39,987 nucleotides of DNA from assembly GCA_016789495.1 (NCBI GenBank), contig JAEUOJ010000146.1, forward strand, positions 1 to 39,987, given 5' to 3'. Within the stretch, counting starts at the first letter, position 1, and each line of letters starts with the position of its first letter. Below are positions 17,339-26,977 of this stretch, piece after piece. Position numbers and translations under genes: made by a program. Under the pieces are notes generated by a model. That model was not told the DNA's origin, made no database searches, and saw only the letters and a list, made by a program, of their open reading frames with translations. This DNA is from Accumulibacter sp. (GTDB lineage Bacteria; Pseudomonadota; Gammaproteobacteria; Burkholderiales; Rhodocyclaceae).

Positions 17339-18433
17339 ATGACGTCAGCGGTTAGCGACCAGCGCTTGCCGGAGGAAAAATCACCGCCCGCCGCGCCAAC
17401 GCGCCTGCCTCTGTATCTGACGCTGGCCTACGTGGTACTGATCATCTACGCCAGTCTCTACCCGTTCAAGCCATGGCGCGATTTCGGCGTTTCGCCGCTG
17501 GCTTTTCTCGAGGCGCCGTGGCCGCGTTTTTGGACCGGCTTCGACCTGGGCATCAATATCGCCGCCTACGTCCCGCTCGGCTTTCTGCTGGCTTTGGCCT
17601 TGCGCCAGGTGATGGGCCGATGGTCGGCGGCCTTGCTCGGGCTGGTGCTGGGCAGCCTGCTCAGTTTCTGTCTCGAATGCCTGCAGAGCTGGTTGCCATC
17701 CCGGGTGCCGTCGAATGTCGATCTCGGTTGCAACGCGCTCGGCGCCACGCTGGGCGCGATGGTCGCCGCTTACGCCGGCAAGCGAATCTTCCGTCGCATC
17801 GTCCAACTGCAACGCGAAGCGCTGGCGCCGATTCCTTACGCCGAATTCGGGCTGGTTCTGCTCGGCATCTGGTTACTGACGCAACTTTCTCCTGAAACCG
17901 TGCTCTTCGGTGCCGGCGATTTGCGCAGCGTATTCGGTTTGACTCCGGCCGTACCGTACGCCGCGCCGTCGTTCTTCGTCCTCGAAACCGGCGTGATCGC
18001 TTGCAACAGCCTGGCCATCGGACTGTTCGCGCGAACCTTGCTCAATGACCGTCGAATGCCGTACCGGACCTTGGCCATGTTCATGTTTCTGGGGTTGTTC
18101 ATTCGCACTATGGGCGCGGCCGTGCTGGTCACACCACAGGACGCCCTGTCCTGGCTGACACCGGGAGCCCGACTGGGATTGTTGATCGGCGGTCTGTTGT
18201 TATGGCTGATGTTGTTGCTACCGGCGACTCTGCGGGTGACCTTAGCCGGCGCGGCACTAATGGCCGGAACAACTCTGGTCAATCTCACCCCGCCGAATCC
18301 ATACTCGGAAGCGGCGCTGGCCGCCTGGCGGCAGGGCCATTTCCTCAATTTCAACGGTCTGACGCGCTGGATGGCCAGTCTCTGGCCGTTCGTCACCCTG
18401 CCCTACCTGATCGCTCTCGGCCGCCGCTTGTGA
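17339..18433 (+). CDS. VanZ family membrane protein
   Basis: The 364-residue protein is largely hydrophobic, with about nine or ten predicted membrane helices. The N-terminal 160 residues form a VanZ-like domain with the characteristic YASLYPFKPW near 40, the helix with INIAAYVPLGFLLALALR near 75 and FCLECLQSWLPSRVPSNVDLGCN near 115. The C-terminal half adds further helices without a recognised domain. VanZ-type proteins are linked to teicoplanin resistance in enterococci, but most Gram-negative members are uncharacterised and found near envelope genes. The gene is 96 bases downstream of the alcohol dehydrogenase gene and ends 21 bases from the stop of the convergent dnaJ-like gene. No resistance role should be inferred. 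Confidence 0.85.
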   Translation: MTSAVSDQRLPEEKSPPAAPTRLPLYLTLAYVVLIIYASLYPFKPWRDFGVSPLAFLEAPWPRFWTGFDLGINIAAYVPLGFLLALALRQVMGRWSAALLGLVLGSLLSFCLECLQSWLPSRVPSNVDLGCNALGATLGAMVAAYAGKRIFRRIVQLQREALAPIPYAEFGLVLLGIWLLTQLSPETVLFGAGDLRSVFGLTPAVPYAAPSFFVLETGVIACNSLAIGLFARTLLNDRRMPYRTLAMFMFLGLFIRTMGAAVLVTPQDALSWLTPGARLGLLIGGLLLWLMLLLPATLRVTLAGAALMAGTTLVNLTPPNPYSEAALAAWRQGHFLNFNGLTRWMASLWPFVTLPYLIALGRRL

Positions 18434-18454
18434 CGCGGGTGATCGAGCGGTCGC

Positions 18455-19489
18455 TCAATCGGCGCTGGTCGACGAATGAGTGGGCAATTGCGCCTGCCAA
18501 GCCGCCAACGACGGCGCGCGTTGCTGACAGTCGCTCAGCAAGGCGTGATCCAGGCGATTGAGCAATTCGAGTTCGTGTTCGACCAGACGGTTGGGGTAGA
18601 CGCTCTCGAAATGAACTACCAAGTCGCCCGCTGAATCGTCGATATGCTTGCCGGGCAAACCGAGTCCGGGCAGACGGAATTCCAGCGACGGCTGTGGATA
18701 CGCCGGCAAATCGATGCGGGCTAGGCTGTTCAAGGTCGGCACCTCGACCGCCCCGCCGGCAAGCAGGCGGTAAATGCTCACCGGCACCTCGCAAAGCAAA
18801 TCCTTCCCTTCGGCGACAAACAACGGGTGAGCGAGAAATTTGATTTCCAGATACAAATCACCGGCGGTCGCCGTTTCGTTGCCCGCTGGCAAGGGCGCTT
18901 GCCCGGCAAGTCGCAAACGCTCGCCTTCAAGCACGCCGGACGGCACGATCACGTTCAAGGTCCGCAGATCCTCGCGCCAGCCGCTGGCCGCGCAAGTCGG
19001 ACAGGCACTCTTCCGCAAGTACCCCCGGCCACCGCAGCCGCTGCACAAACCGGTCCGCCCACCAGCTCGCGGTACGCGGCCGCAACCGCTGCAGGCACTG
19101 CAGGGAACCGAATTCTGATGCTGGATGATGCCGCTGCCTTGGCAATTTTCACAGCGGACGCGGTGCGCCAGCTCGATGTTCTTTTGACTGCCGAAAGCCG
19201 CTTCCTCCAGGGTCAGCGACAAAATCTGCGTGCAATCGTGTCGCAATGCTTTCGGTGGACTGCCTGCGCTCTCGCCACCGACCGCCATTCGCCAGGCCGC
19301 CAATTGTTGTGGATCGAGCAGACTCGCGTACGCCGCATTGGCGCGCTTGAATTCGGTTTCGGCGACCACCGACGGATTGCGATCGGGATGCCAATGCATG
19401 GCCAGCCGGCGATACGCCTGCCTGATTTCCGTAAGCGACGCGTCGTGATTAACGCCCAGGATGGCGAAAGGATCCTCGCTACTGTTCAT
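18455..19489 (-). CDS. DnaJ-type Hsp40 cochaperone with zinc-finger domain, lacking a G/F region
   Basis: The product has 344 residues from the ATG at 19489 (MNSSEDPFAILGV); the frame extends to 19525. The J domain is at about 5-68 with HPD at 34-36, which stimulates DnaK ATPase. Four Cys motifs follow near 110-175: CENCQGSG, CSACSGCG, CSGCGGRG and CPTCAASG, the last departing from the CxxCxGxG consensus. The C-terminal substrate-binding domain starts at LRTLNVIVPSGV. The Gly/Phe-rich linker of canonical DnaJ is missing, and the J domain is joined to the zinc region by a short charged segment. No dnaK or grpE is adjacent. It is probably an accessory DnaJ paralogue rather than the housekeeping one. 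Confidence 0.88.
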   Translation of the reverse strand: MNSSEDPFAILGVNHDASLTEIRQAYRRLAMHWHPDRNPSVVAETEFKRANAAYASLLDPQQLAAWRMAVGGESAGSPPKALRHDCTQILSLTLEEAAFGSQKNIELAHRVRCENCQGSGIIQHQNSVPCSACSGCGRVPRAGGRTGLCSGCGGRGYLRKSACPTCAASGWREDLRTLNVIVPSGVLEGERLRLAGQAPLPAGNETATAGDLYLEIKFLAHPLFVAEGKDLLCEVPVSIYRLLAGGAVEVPTLNSLARIDLPAYPQPSLEFRLPGLGLPGKHIDDSAGDLVVHFESVYPNRLVEHELELLNRLDHALLSDCQQRAPSLAAWQAQLPTHSSTSAD

Positions 19490-19892
19490 CGACCGAAGAA
19501 TGGGGGAGTCGGCACGGAACACCACGTCATGAACCGGAATGGCAGACGGCAGGAAGTGCGACTGGTTCGCATTCTACGCCATCGTCGCCCGAAAAGGTTC
19601 CGCTTGCGCACCGGAACACCCGGAAGAATCCAGCCGACATTCTTGATCGACAAAGCGGGACAACAACGGTTACGCAAGCAGTTAACCGCGCCGTAGGATT
19701 GGCGCGTCCGCGAAAGATACGCCGATCGGCTTCTGGCCGCTGCGGTCGAGGCGCGTACGATTCCCTACAAGCCCAAGTCGGTGTCGATCCCCAGCGAATT
19801 CATCGCCACGACCGGTCGACAGCGGGCCGAGCCGGTCGAGGTTTCAGCACAACGATCGCCGTCGACGCCGTTCGTACCTCGGAACCTGGCAA
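19490..19892. other. Intergenic region with a possible gene remnant
   Basis: Both neighbouring genes are on the minus strand, so this 403-base gap should hold the end of terC transcription and the dnaJ-like promoter; neither could be pinned down. On the plus strand, about 19697-19850 reads as a coding-like frame rich in G and C at third positions (DWRVRERYADRLLAAAVEAR and on). It begins directly after a TAG with no plausible start codon and runs out into the terC antisense frame. It could be a fragment of a decayed gene, but no family was recognised. Confidence 0.3.
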
Positions 19893-20621
19893 TCAACGAT
19901 CCTCCTGGCCATCGAACAGCAGACGCTCGTGCCGTGTTTTACGATTGGCCAGATATTTGCCAACCAGCACCACCAGCAGACAGCCGATCCCCGCGACCAC
20001 TTGGCTTTGATAAGGAATGATCTGACGCCACTCGACCGGCCAGACCGGATCGGTGACCAACATGCCGCCGCCGATCCAACCGAGCAATCCGCCGCCAGCC
20101 GTAATCACCATGGGGTAGCGATCCATCAGTTTCAAAACCAGTTGGCTACCCCAGACAACGATCGGAATCGACACGACAATGCCGAACACCACCAGAGTGA
20201 TCGAGCCGTGGGCCGCTCCAGCGACGGCAATGACGTTATCCAGGCTCATCACCGCATCGGCAATGATGATCGTCTTGATCGCGCCCAGCAGATTGCTGCT
20301 ACCCTGGACCTCACCATGCCCGTCGTTGTCGCCGGGAAGGATCAACTTGACGCCGATCCAGAACAGCAGCGCGCCGCCGACGATCTTCAGATAAGGCATC
20401 GCCAAGAGCTGCAACGCGAAGTAGATCAGCACGACACGCAGCCCGATGGCACCGACGACACCCCAGAAAATGCCTCGATTTCTTTGTTTCTCGGGCAGTT
20501 TCCGACACGCCAGGGCGATCACCACCGCGTTATCGCCACCAAGAAGGATATCGATGGCGATGATCTGCAACACAGAGAGCCAAAAGGCTGGCGAGGCGAG
20601 ATCGGGCATGAGCGGACGCAT
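19893..20621 (-). CDS. TerC family membrane protein (YjbE-type)
   Basis: The product is a 242-residue inner-membrane protein with about seven helices. The two inverted halves typical of TerC/LysE-fold transporters each carry an acidic, polar helix: LLGGDNAVVIALACR near 27 and IIIADAVMSLDNVIAVA near 118. The YjbE-like subgroup is associated with metal-ion export, manganese in characterised relatives; tellurite resistance is not implied. The start is either the ATG at 20621 or the one at 20609. An AGAGG lies immediately before the first, which is too close, and about 12 bases before the second, so the choice is open. The upstream 197 bases were examined for a yybP-ykoY manganese riboswitch and none was recognised. 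Confidence 0.87.
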   Translation of the reverse strand: MRPLMPDLASPAFWLSVLQIIAIDILLGGDNAVVIALACRKLPEKQRNRGIFWGVVGAIGLRVVLIYFALQLLAMPYLKIVGGALLFWIGVKLILPGDNDGHGEVQGSSNLLGAIKTIIIADAVMSLDNVIAVAGAAHGSITLVVFGIVVSIPIVVWGSQLVLKLMDRYPMVITAGGGLLGWIGGGMLVTDPVWPVEWRQIIPYQSQVVAGIGCLLVVLVGKYLANRKTRHERLLFDGQEDR

Positions 20622-20818
20622 CCTCTGATGGTTATGCCTGAAGTCCTGGCCAGATTGGCCCGAGCACGGGTCAATGGCTGACGACGACGGCGAATCAAAC
20701 AGCGGGCGATTGTCTCATATCTGCCTGGCCATGCCGTCAACCGGCGCGCCAAACTGGCGTGCAAGAACAGGATCGGCCTGCTGGGAAGAGATTGCAAGGG
20801 CTGAAGAAGCGCGATCGA

Positions 20819-23800
20819 CTATCGGCCGAACCGGTAATTCCATAGCAGATCGAGCGCATTTTCCGATCCGGCACGACCAATCAGCGACAGGTTGCGGCTG
20901 AGCCTGACGGTCAATTTGACGACGCTGCCGGCACCGGTCAGCGATTGGTCATAACTGATCTGCATGTTGGTCGCCAGGCGCTTGCCGATGCTGACGATTT
21001 GTCCGCTGGTGGTCTCCGCGCCGGCAAAGCCGGCGCCGCCGACGATCCGGCTGGTTTGCCGACGACCGCCACCACCGACGGTGCCGCTGACAATGGCGAA
21101 TTCGTCGATGCCGAGATCACGCTGCACGGCCTTCAACGGACCACCGTCCTGACCGCCGAGCAGCGACTGCGCCGCCGCCAGCAGCACCGCCGATTCGTTG
21201 CCGCCTTGTTGCTCCGGCGAATGTCCGAGAACCAGCCAGGACAGCTTTTCGCCGTCCGGCATCTCCGGTTCCGATACTAGGCGAACGATCGGCTTTCTGA
21301 GAGTGCCAGTGACCTCGACACCCGGTTCGACGGGCAGGTTGGCGCGAACGGCTCGGACGTTCAGACCGGGGTTATCGATCAAACCATTGAAATTGAGGAG
21401 ACCGCGGACGATCGCCAATTGTTGACCGTAGGCGTCGAAGCGCCCGCCGACGGTGCGGATCGTGCCGGTCGCCCGCGGCAAACCCGCTCCCTCGGAGCGA
21501 ATCTTCAACTCGCCAGCCAATCGGCTGTCAACACCGACACCCCGAAACAGAAAATGACGTCCGAGATCGGCCTCGAGATTCAGAGCCAGCAAACGGGCGG
21601 CCGCCGAAGGTTTGGCGTCGGCCGCCGACTTGATCACCACGTCGTCGGACAAACGCGCCGTCGCTTTCTTTTGCATCTCCCAATACGCGGCATCGACCTG
21701 CAGTTTCCCCGCCACATCGAGCTGATTTCCGCCGAGCTTCATCCGCAGGTCGCCGGAAACCAGCAGCCATTGCTCCGGACGCTGCCAGGCGCCCAAGCGT
21801 TCGGCCTTGATGTTCAGCACCCCGTCCGCCTGGCCGGTGCGCAGTTCGCCGCTGGCTTCCAGTCGACCGGACTGGCCGATCAGTGCCGTCGCGTCGATTC
21901 CGGACGCGACTTGCAGGGGACGCGGCAGGCCCTGCAGAACACTGTCGAAGGTCAGCTGCTTGAGCAGCAGACGGACGTCGCCGGCTTGGTCGCCCGTCAG
22001 TAGGATCGACAATCGGCCGTTTTCCAGACGCAGACCTTGGTCGACATTGCGGACGACCAGCCCGGCACCTTGCAACTCACCACTGAGTCGAGGCTGCGCC
22101 GGCGTCCCGCCGACATCGAGATGGCCGGCCAGCCGCCCGGCCAGTTGCCAGGCCGGGCCAAGCAGGGACCCGGCCCAGCCGAGATCGGCAACGTCCAGAC
22201 GCAGTTGACCACCCCAGGGCGCGTGCGGATCGAGCAGCCGATCCGACGATCCCGCGGCACGCAACTGGCCGGCAAGCTCTCCGAAACGGCGCCCACGCAA
22301 GCGGAGCATGCCGTCAAGGCGGCCGCTGGCGGCCTGGACGGCGAGTTCCGCTTCGGTCAGACCCAACGGCAGGCCGCCGATCAACAGATCGCCTTGCTCA
22401 CGCCAAAGACGCAGGCGGCCCGACGGCGCGCGGCGGCCACCGATCGTCGACAGATCCCACTCGCCATGGACCAGCAACGGTTCGCCGGTGCTTTTCACCT
22501 CCGCCAGTGATTCGGCCAAGGCGGGGAATTCAGTCAACAGCGGCAACAGCGCCAAGCTGCGCAGACTGCCGGCGCTTTGCCAACGTCCGCCTTCGATATC
22601 CAGTCGGGCGAGTTTCAGTGTCCCGCCACCGAGCTGAAGTTCGCCCGCTCCGCCGATCACTCGTCCGCCGGCCAGCCGCACCGGCCATGGCGCGAGCAGG
22701 CGCAGCACCGGTTTCTGGCGGTCGAAGCGCGAGGACAGCGTCAATTCGCCGAGCGTGCCGGTCCAAGTCGGACCGCCCGGCGTCGCCGCCAGACCACCCT
22801 CCAGGGACAGTTCGACCCCTCGCCGCTCGGGCAAATTTCCCGAACCGTACACTCGATGGCGACTGCGCGATCCATCGGCGGTCAATCGCACATTCTGCAA
22901 CAGCACTTCGCCCTTCGCTCCGGCCAAGGTCTCCAGACGCAAGTTGCCGGCCAGAACGCCCTGTTCACCGGCGCCCAGCCGGACCAGCAGCTCCAGGCCG
23001 TGGATCTCGCCGACTTGGCTCGCGGCCAGGCGGGTCGATCGCAAATTGGCGTCGATTTCCGGCGACTGGACACTGCCGGACAGGACCAGTTGACCGTCGA
23101 CATCACCGGCAAGGCCGAATGGCGCCAGCCGGGGAGCGGCAATCCGCAACACCAGGCGATCACCCGGCTTGCCGAAGGCACCCTGCGCTGTCAGGCGGTT
23201 ACCGGCAGCGGCCAAATCGATGTTCGCCTTGCGCAGATGATCGCCGGACAAATCGATTTCGCCATGGCCGAGCAAGGGCTGATCGCCGAGACGACTGTCG
23301 CGCAATTGAAAACGGCCGAATAGCGTCGGCGAGGGTTTAAGCTGGCCTTGCATCTCGAAGCTGGCGTTCAGTCGCGCCGCCGGCAACTGCGCGAAGCGGT
23401 TGGGGTCGAAATTGTTCAGCAGACCTCGCAACTCGAACGGACGGTTGTCGCCGCGTGCCATTTTTCCGCTGGCTTCGAGACCGGCGTCGCCGGTCGTCAG
23501 GCGCAGGGTTTGCGCGACAAGGGTCAGCGGATCGACGGTCAAACTGGCGGCCAAGGCGAATCGCGGGTCGCGCAGACTGGTGTCGATCGATTGACGATGC
23601 AAGGCCAATTCGGCGCGCAGCGACCCGTTCAGCGTCGTCGGCCGCAAACGGCCGTGCACGGCATGAGCGTCGAGCTTTTCAACGACCAGATCGAGGAGCA
23701 GGGCGCCTTGACGATACGTCCCCTGCCCCCGCAAACGGCCGTTGCCGGACAGCCTGGCGTCGATTCCGGCCAGGTGCCACGCCCCCTGCCGGACGTCGAG

Positions 23801-24850
23801 CTCGGTACGTAATTCACGCAGCGGCACGCGTTGTTGGTCCACCGATCCGGCCAGGCGATTGTTTACGATCAGACGACCGTCCAGTACGTCCAAGGTATCG
23901 CCCCGCGGCCGCAGCTCGACATCGATGTCGAGTGTCGCCGCCGGTACGCCGGCAAACCAGGCGGAGGGGTCGACACCGGTCAGATGCACCATCGCCTGGC
24001 CCAGCGGTTGACTGGCGAAAGCGGCGATCCGCGCCTGCATCGTGCCGGCAAAGCGTTCGTCCGGACGTGCCTCCAGCGTTCGTGCCTGCCCGAAAATCGC
24101 GAAATCGGCCAGCGGACCGTCCGCATTCAGCACGAAGCGCAAGGGACGGCCGACGGCTTCTCCGTTCAGTTCGGCGCGCGCAGCCAACTGGAACGGTGGA
24201 TCGGCGGCCAGGGACGCCTCGCCAGCCATCGTAAGTTGTCCGACCTGCGCGTGCATTTGCCCGAGGCGATGGCTGCCCGCCGCGCTGCTCAGACTGGCGC
24301 TGAAATCGGCGGCGATCGGTTTTGCAGCGCCATCGGGCAACGCGTGATCGGCGAGTTCAATCAAGCCAATCTGCAGTAGCTCGATGTCCACCGCCAACGG
24401 CAAGCGCAGACTGGCCGGCGGCGACGTCGGTACGTCGCTGCCAAGATGAGCGACACGCAGGGTATCGACGACCAGCCGAACGAGGGCCAGTTTCCCGGAC
24501 AATAATTGTTCAGGTCGCCAGTCGACCCGCAGTTGATTCACCTTCACATCCAGCGAATGATCGCGCCAACGCAATGCCGGGACGATGAAGGACCCGGCCA
24601 GCGAGCCACTGGGCGGTTCGATCGTCAATTGACCGTCGGCTGTCCCCTCGGCCAGCCGACACAGCAGCCGCAAGCCGGTCTCGCTAACCAGCAGCGAGAC
24701 CAATGCCGCTGTGAGCAGCCACGCGGCGACCGGTAGATATCGCCAACGCCATAAGCGGCGACGCGGCGCGGCCGCCGGGAGCGGCGATTCGCCCCCTGCC
24801 GGCGGATCCGGCGCGGGTGGCGGTTCGGCAGGCGGGAGTTGATCGTTCAA
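20819..24850 (-). CDS. tamB: Translocation and assembly module subunit TamB
   Basis: The 1343-residue protein is anchored in the inner membrane by one helix at about 39-57, after a Pro-rich cytoplasmic start. It spans the periplasm as a long beta-taco/groove built from AsmA-like repeats, and ends in the DUF490/TamB domain. Recognisable C-terminal parts are the FNGLIDNPGLNVRAVR segment, LSWLVLGHSPE, and the final ALDLLWNYRFGR. TamB works with TamA in outer-membrane protein assembly and, with relatives such as YhdP and YdbH, in phospholipid transport to the outer membrane. The start is a TTG that overlaps the tamA stop by four bases (TTGA). No ATG is near, so coupled translation from TTG is the likely arrangement. 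Confidence 0.94.
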   Translation of the reverse strand: MNDQLPPAEPPPAPDPPAGGESPLPAAAPRRRLWRWRYLPVAAWLLTAALVSLLVSETGLRLLCRLAEGTADGQLTIEPPSGSLAGSFIVPALRWRDHSLDVKVNQLRVDWRPEQLLSGKLALVRLVVDTLRVAHLGSDVPTSPPASLRLPLAVDIELLQIGLIELADHALPDGAAKPIAADFSASLSSAAGSHRLGQMHAQVGQLTMAGEASLAADPPFQLAARAELNGEAVGRPLRFVLNADGPLADFAIFGQARTLEARPDERFAGTMQARIAAFASQPLGQAMVHLTGVDPSAWFAGVPAATLDIDVELRPRGDTLDVLDGRLIVNNRLAGSVDQQRVPLRELRTELDVRQGAWHLAGIDARLSGNGRLRGQGTYRQGALLLDLVVEKLDAHAVHGRLRPTTLNGSLRAELALHRQSIDTSLRDPRFALAASLTVDPLTLVAQTLRLTTGDAGLEASGKMARGDNRPFELRGLLNNFDPNRFAQLPAARLNASFEMQGQLKPSPTLFGRFQLRDSRLGDQPLLGHGEIDLSGDHLRKANIDLAAAGNRLTAQGAFGKPGDRLVLRIAAPRLAPFGLAGDVDGQLVLSGSVQSPEIDANLRSTRLAASQVGEIHGLELLVRLGAGEQGVLAGNLRLETLAGAKGEVLLQNVRLTADGSRSRHRVYGSGNLPERRGVELSLEGGLAATPGGPTWTGTLGELTLSSRFDRQKPVLRLLAPWPVRLAGGRVIGGAGELQLGGGTLKLARLDIEGGRWQSAGSLRSLALLPLLTEFPALAESLAEVKSTGEPLLVHGEWDLSTIGGRRAPSGRLRLWREQGDLLIGGLPLGLTEAELAVQAASGRLDGMLRLRGRRFGELAGQLRAAGSSDRLLDPHAPWGGQLRLDVADLGWAGSLLGPAWQLAGRLAGHLDVGGTPAQPRLSGELQGAGLVVRNVDQGLRLENGRLSILLTGDQAGDVRLLLKQLTFDSVLQGLPRPLQVASGIDATALIGQSGRLEASGELRTGQADGVLNIKAERLGAWQRPEQWLLVSGDLRMKLGGNQLDVAGKLQVDAAYWEMQKKATARLSDDVVIKSAADAKPSAAARLLALNLEADLGRHFLFRGVGVDSRLAGELKIRSEGAGLPRATGTIRTVGGRFDAYGQQLAIVRGLLNFNGLIDNPGLNVRAVRANLPVEPGVEVTGTLRKPIVRLVSEPEMPDGEKLSWLVLGHSPEQQGGNESAVLLAAAQSLLGGQDGGPLKAVQRDLGIDEFAIVSGTVGGGGRRQTSRIVGGAGFAGAETTSGQIVSIGKRLATNMQISYDQSLTGAGSVVKLTVRLSRNLSLIGRAGSENALDLLWNYRFGR

Positions 24851-26559
24851 AATGGCACGGCGACCGAGAAATCGAGGCGAAACTGGCCTGTCCGTTGACC
24901 ATACGCCAGATCGACGCCCAGCGGCCCGGCGGGGCTTTTCCAGCGGACGCCGATCCCGTAACCGAGCGCCAGGCGCAGCGACTGCCGATCCTCGGTGGCA
25001 TCACCGGCGTCGACGAAAACGGCCGCGCCCCAGTTGGCATTCAGCCAGTGCGTGTATTCGCCGGACAGCGTCGTCAGGTAACGGCCGCCAAGCGTTGCCG
25101 CCCCCTGCCGCACGCCTAGGCTTTGATAGGCATAGCCCCGCACCGAATTGCTGCCGCCGGCGCGAAACAGGAAATCCTGTGGAATCCCCCGCGATGAACG
25201 CGCAAGAGTGGTTCCCAATTCGGCGCGGAAGAGCAACGCGTCGCTCGCGCTCAAGGACACGCCCTGACTGTAACGAAAATAGCTGCGCAGAAAATTCTGA
25301 TTGGAAAGCAGTTGTTTGCTGGCGCCGCCCACTTGCAATTGTAGAGAGATTCCGTCGGCGGGGTCGAGCGGGTCGCGGGCGTCACGCCAGGTCCAGCCGA
25401 TCTGCGCCGTCAATGCCCGGTTGGTCGATGACGGAGCGCCATCCGGCGTCTGCCGTTCCTGCTGCCAATTGATCCCCAAACGCCGTTCGATCTTGCCCGA
25501 CTGCTCGACGCGCGTCGCACCGATCGCCCAGCGCCTGAGAGCCAGGCCCTCGATCGACGAGTTTTCGAACGCCATCCCGAAACCGTCGCGCTTCGGATCG
25601 CCGTCGGGAGGAAGAAAAATATCGGCGAAGGCGGTCTGCCGCAATTGTTCGAGCCGCATTCCGGACTGCAATTCCCAGGCGCGCCCGAACAGGTCGATAT
25701 CGCGGAAACTCCCTTCGGCACGAGCGCCGGTGTTGCTGCTATAGCCACCTCCGAACGACAGTTGATAGGGTTGTCGTTCGCGAACCAATACCTTCACCGG
25801 CGCGATAAGCCAGCCATCCGCGCCCCTCCTGGCCTGGGTCGGATCGCGATCGAGCGTCACACTGACCGACGAAAAGTAAGCCGTGCTTTGCAAAGACGCC
25901 TGCAGCGCGAACAACGCGTCTTCGTTGTACGCCTCGCCCGGCCGTATCTGACGATTCAGCTTGTGGAGCAAATCCACCGGGAAACGATTTTGTCCGCTGA
26001 TCCGCAACTCGCCGAAACGGTAGCGGGGACCGGTCTCGGCACGCACCCGCAGGTCGACCCGCTGCGCCGACGGATCGACCTCGGCCCGGGTGAAGCTCAA
26101 CCGGGCGTCGGCGAACTCACGGGACAGCAGTTCGCCGAGCAACGCCTGCTTGGCTTCATCCCAGGCGACCTGACGAAAAGGCTGACCGCCCGGCAAACCC
26201 CAGGCGGCGATGACCGCTTGTCGTCGGGCGTCGTCGATCTCACCGACGATCTCGATCGCCACCTCGCCGATCAATGACCGTGCGCCGGGATCGACGGTCA
26301 GCCGCCACTCGTTTTCATGCCGGAACAAAGCCACTTTCGGCGAGAAATAGCCCTCGGCAGCCAGGATTTCGGCGACCTCGGACTGCATTTTGCGTTCGAA
26401 ACCCGGCGCCTCCCGATCGTCACGATCGGCGAAGTCGTCGAGAGTCAACTGACGCGCCAGAAATTCGTGCACTTCGGCCGGCGCCTGAAGAGTGACAGCG
26501 GCGGCATGAGCCCCCCAATGGACCAGCAGCGGCACGACGAGAACGAGCATTTTCAGCAT
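24847..26559 (-). CDS. tamA: Translocation and assembly module outer-membrane subunit TamA
   Basis: The 570-residue protein starts with a signal peptide (hydrophobic residues 4-18, then WGAHAAA). POTRA-like domains span about 25-265, including LRISGQNRFPVDLLHKLN. A C-terminal 16-strand BamA/TamA-type barrel ends in the family's terminal aromatic (SVAVPF). The barrel contains SFGGGYSSNTGARAEG near 268 and FRAGGSNSVRGYAYQSLG, which carries the conserved VRGY/F motif of the L6 loop. It folds outer-membrane proteins together with TamB. An internal ATG three codons later is also possible. The gene leads a two-gene operon. Its promoter should lie in the following 418-base gap, but none is clear. 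Confidence 0.94.
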   Translation of the reverse strand: MLKMLVLVVPLLVHWGAHAAAVTLQAPAEVHEFLARQLTLDDFADRDDREAPGFERKMQSEVAEILAAEGYFSPKVALFRHENEWRLTVDPGARSLIGEVAIEIVGEIDDARRQAVIAAWGLPGGQPFRQVAWDEAKQALLGELLSREFADARLSFTRAEVDPSAQRVDLRVRAETGPRYRFGELRISGQNRFPVDLLHKLNRQIRPGEAYNEDALFALQASLQSTAYFSSVSVTLDRDPTQARRGADGWLIAPVKVLVRERQPYQLSFGGGYSSNTGARAEGSFRDIDLFGRAWELQSGMRLEQLRQTAFADIFLPPDGDPKRDGFGMAFENSSIEGLALRRWAIGATRVEQSGKIERRLGINWQQERQTPDGAPSSTNRALTAQIGWTWRDARDPLDPADGISLQLQVGGASKQLLSNQNFLRSYFRYSQGVSLSASDALLFRAELGTTLARSSRGIPQDFLFRAGGSNSVRGYAYQSLGVRQGAATLGGRYLTTLSGEYTHWLNANWGAAVFVDAGDATEDRQSLRLALGYGIGVRWKSPAGPLGVDLAYGQRTGQFRLDFSVAVPF

Positions 26560-26977
26560 GGCGGGCGGGGGTCGCTACGATCGGGCAACAGACCTGGCAA
26601 GGATAAACCCTTTGCCCGGCGAACCGCTCAATCAAATGCAACTCGCCGGTCAACCCCCCGCTGCCTGACCGCGAATCGACGGCGGGACGGGCGACCACTA
26701 GCACAGCAGGGATCTGGCTTGCTGCCGCCAGCAAACCGAACTTCCCGCCAAGGCAGGCAGACCGCCTGGAAGCCCCGGATGATCCGTTCGATTTGCCCGG
26801 CGGGCAATCGGCGATGGCCTTTATATTTTGCTGTTCCGACCCTGACAATGTGCGGAAAATCACGGAAAACCGATTCGGCAACTGCTTAAATACGGCATCG
26901 CGCGCCATTTGCCACCGACTATCGATTCGTCGGCGTGGGTTTGGTCAATGAGGCCGTCACCGGCAGGAGAAACCACC
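26560..26977. other. Intergenic region between divergent tamA and an exported-protein gene
   Basis: No gene is called in this 418-base gap. Visible structures are a tight hairpin TTGCCC at 26793-26798 with GGGCAA at 26802-26807, followed on the plus strand by an AT-rich TTTATATTTTG at 26820-26830, and a weaker one around 26596-26615. The AT-rich stretch is the likeliest place for plus-strand promoter elements, but no pair of boxes with good spacing was found. Known riboswitch classes were not recognised. Confidence 0.45.

Noticed and set aside
20622-20818. Possible yybP-ykoY manganese riboswitch upstream of terC
   Set aside because: The conserved core of that riboswitch class was not found on the minus strand, although TerC genes often carry one.
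26560-26977. Cyclic-di-GMP (GEMM) riboswitch ahead of the first FPA-tailed protein
   Set aside because: A GGCGATGGC string and a hairpin caught attention, but the conserved GEMM core elements are not present in order.
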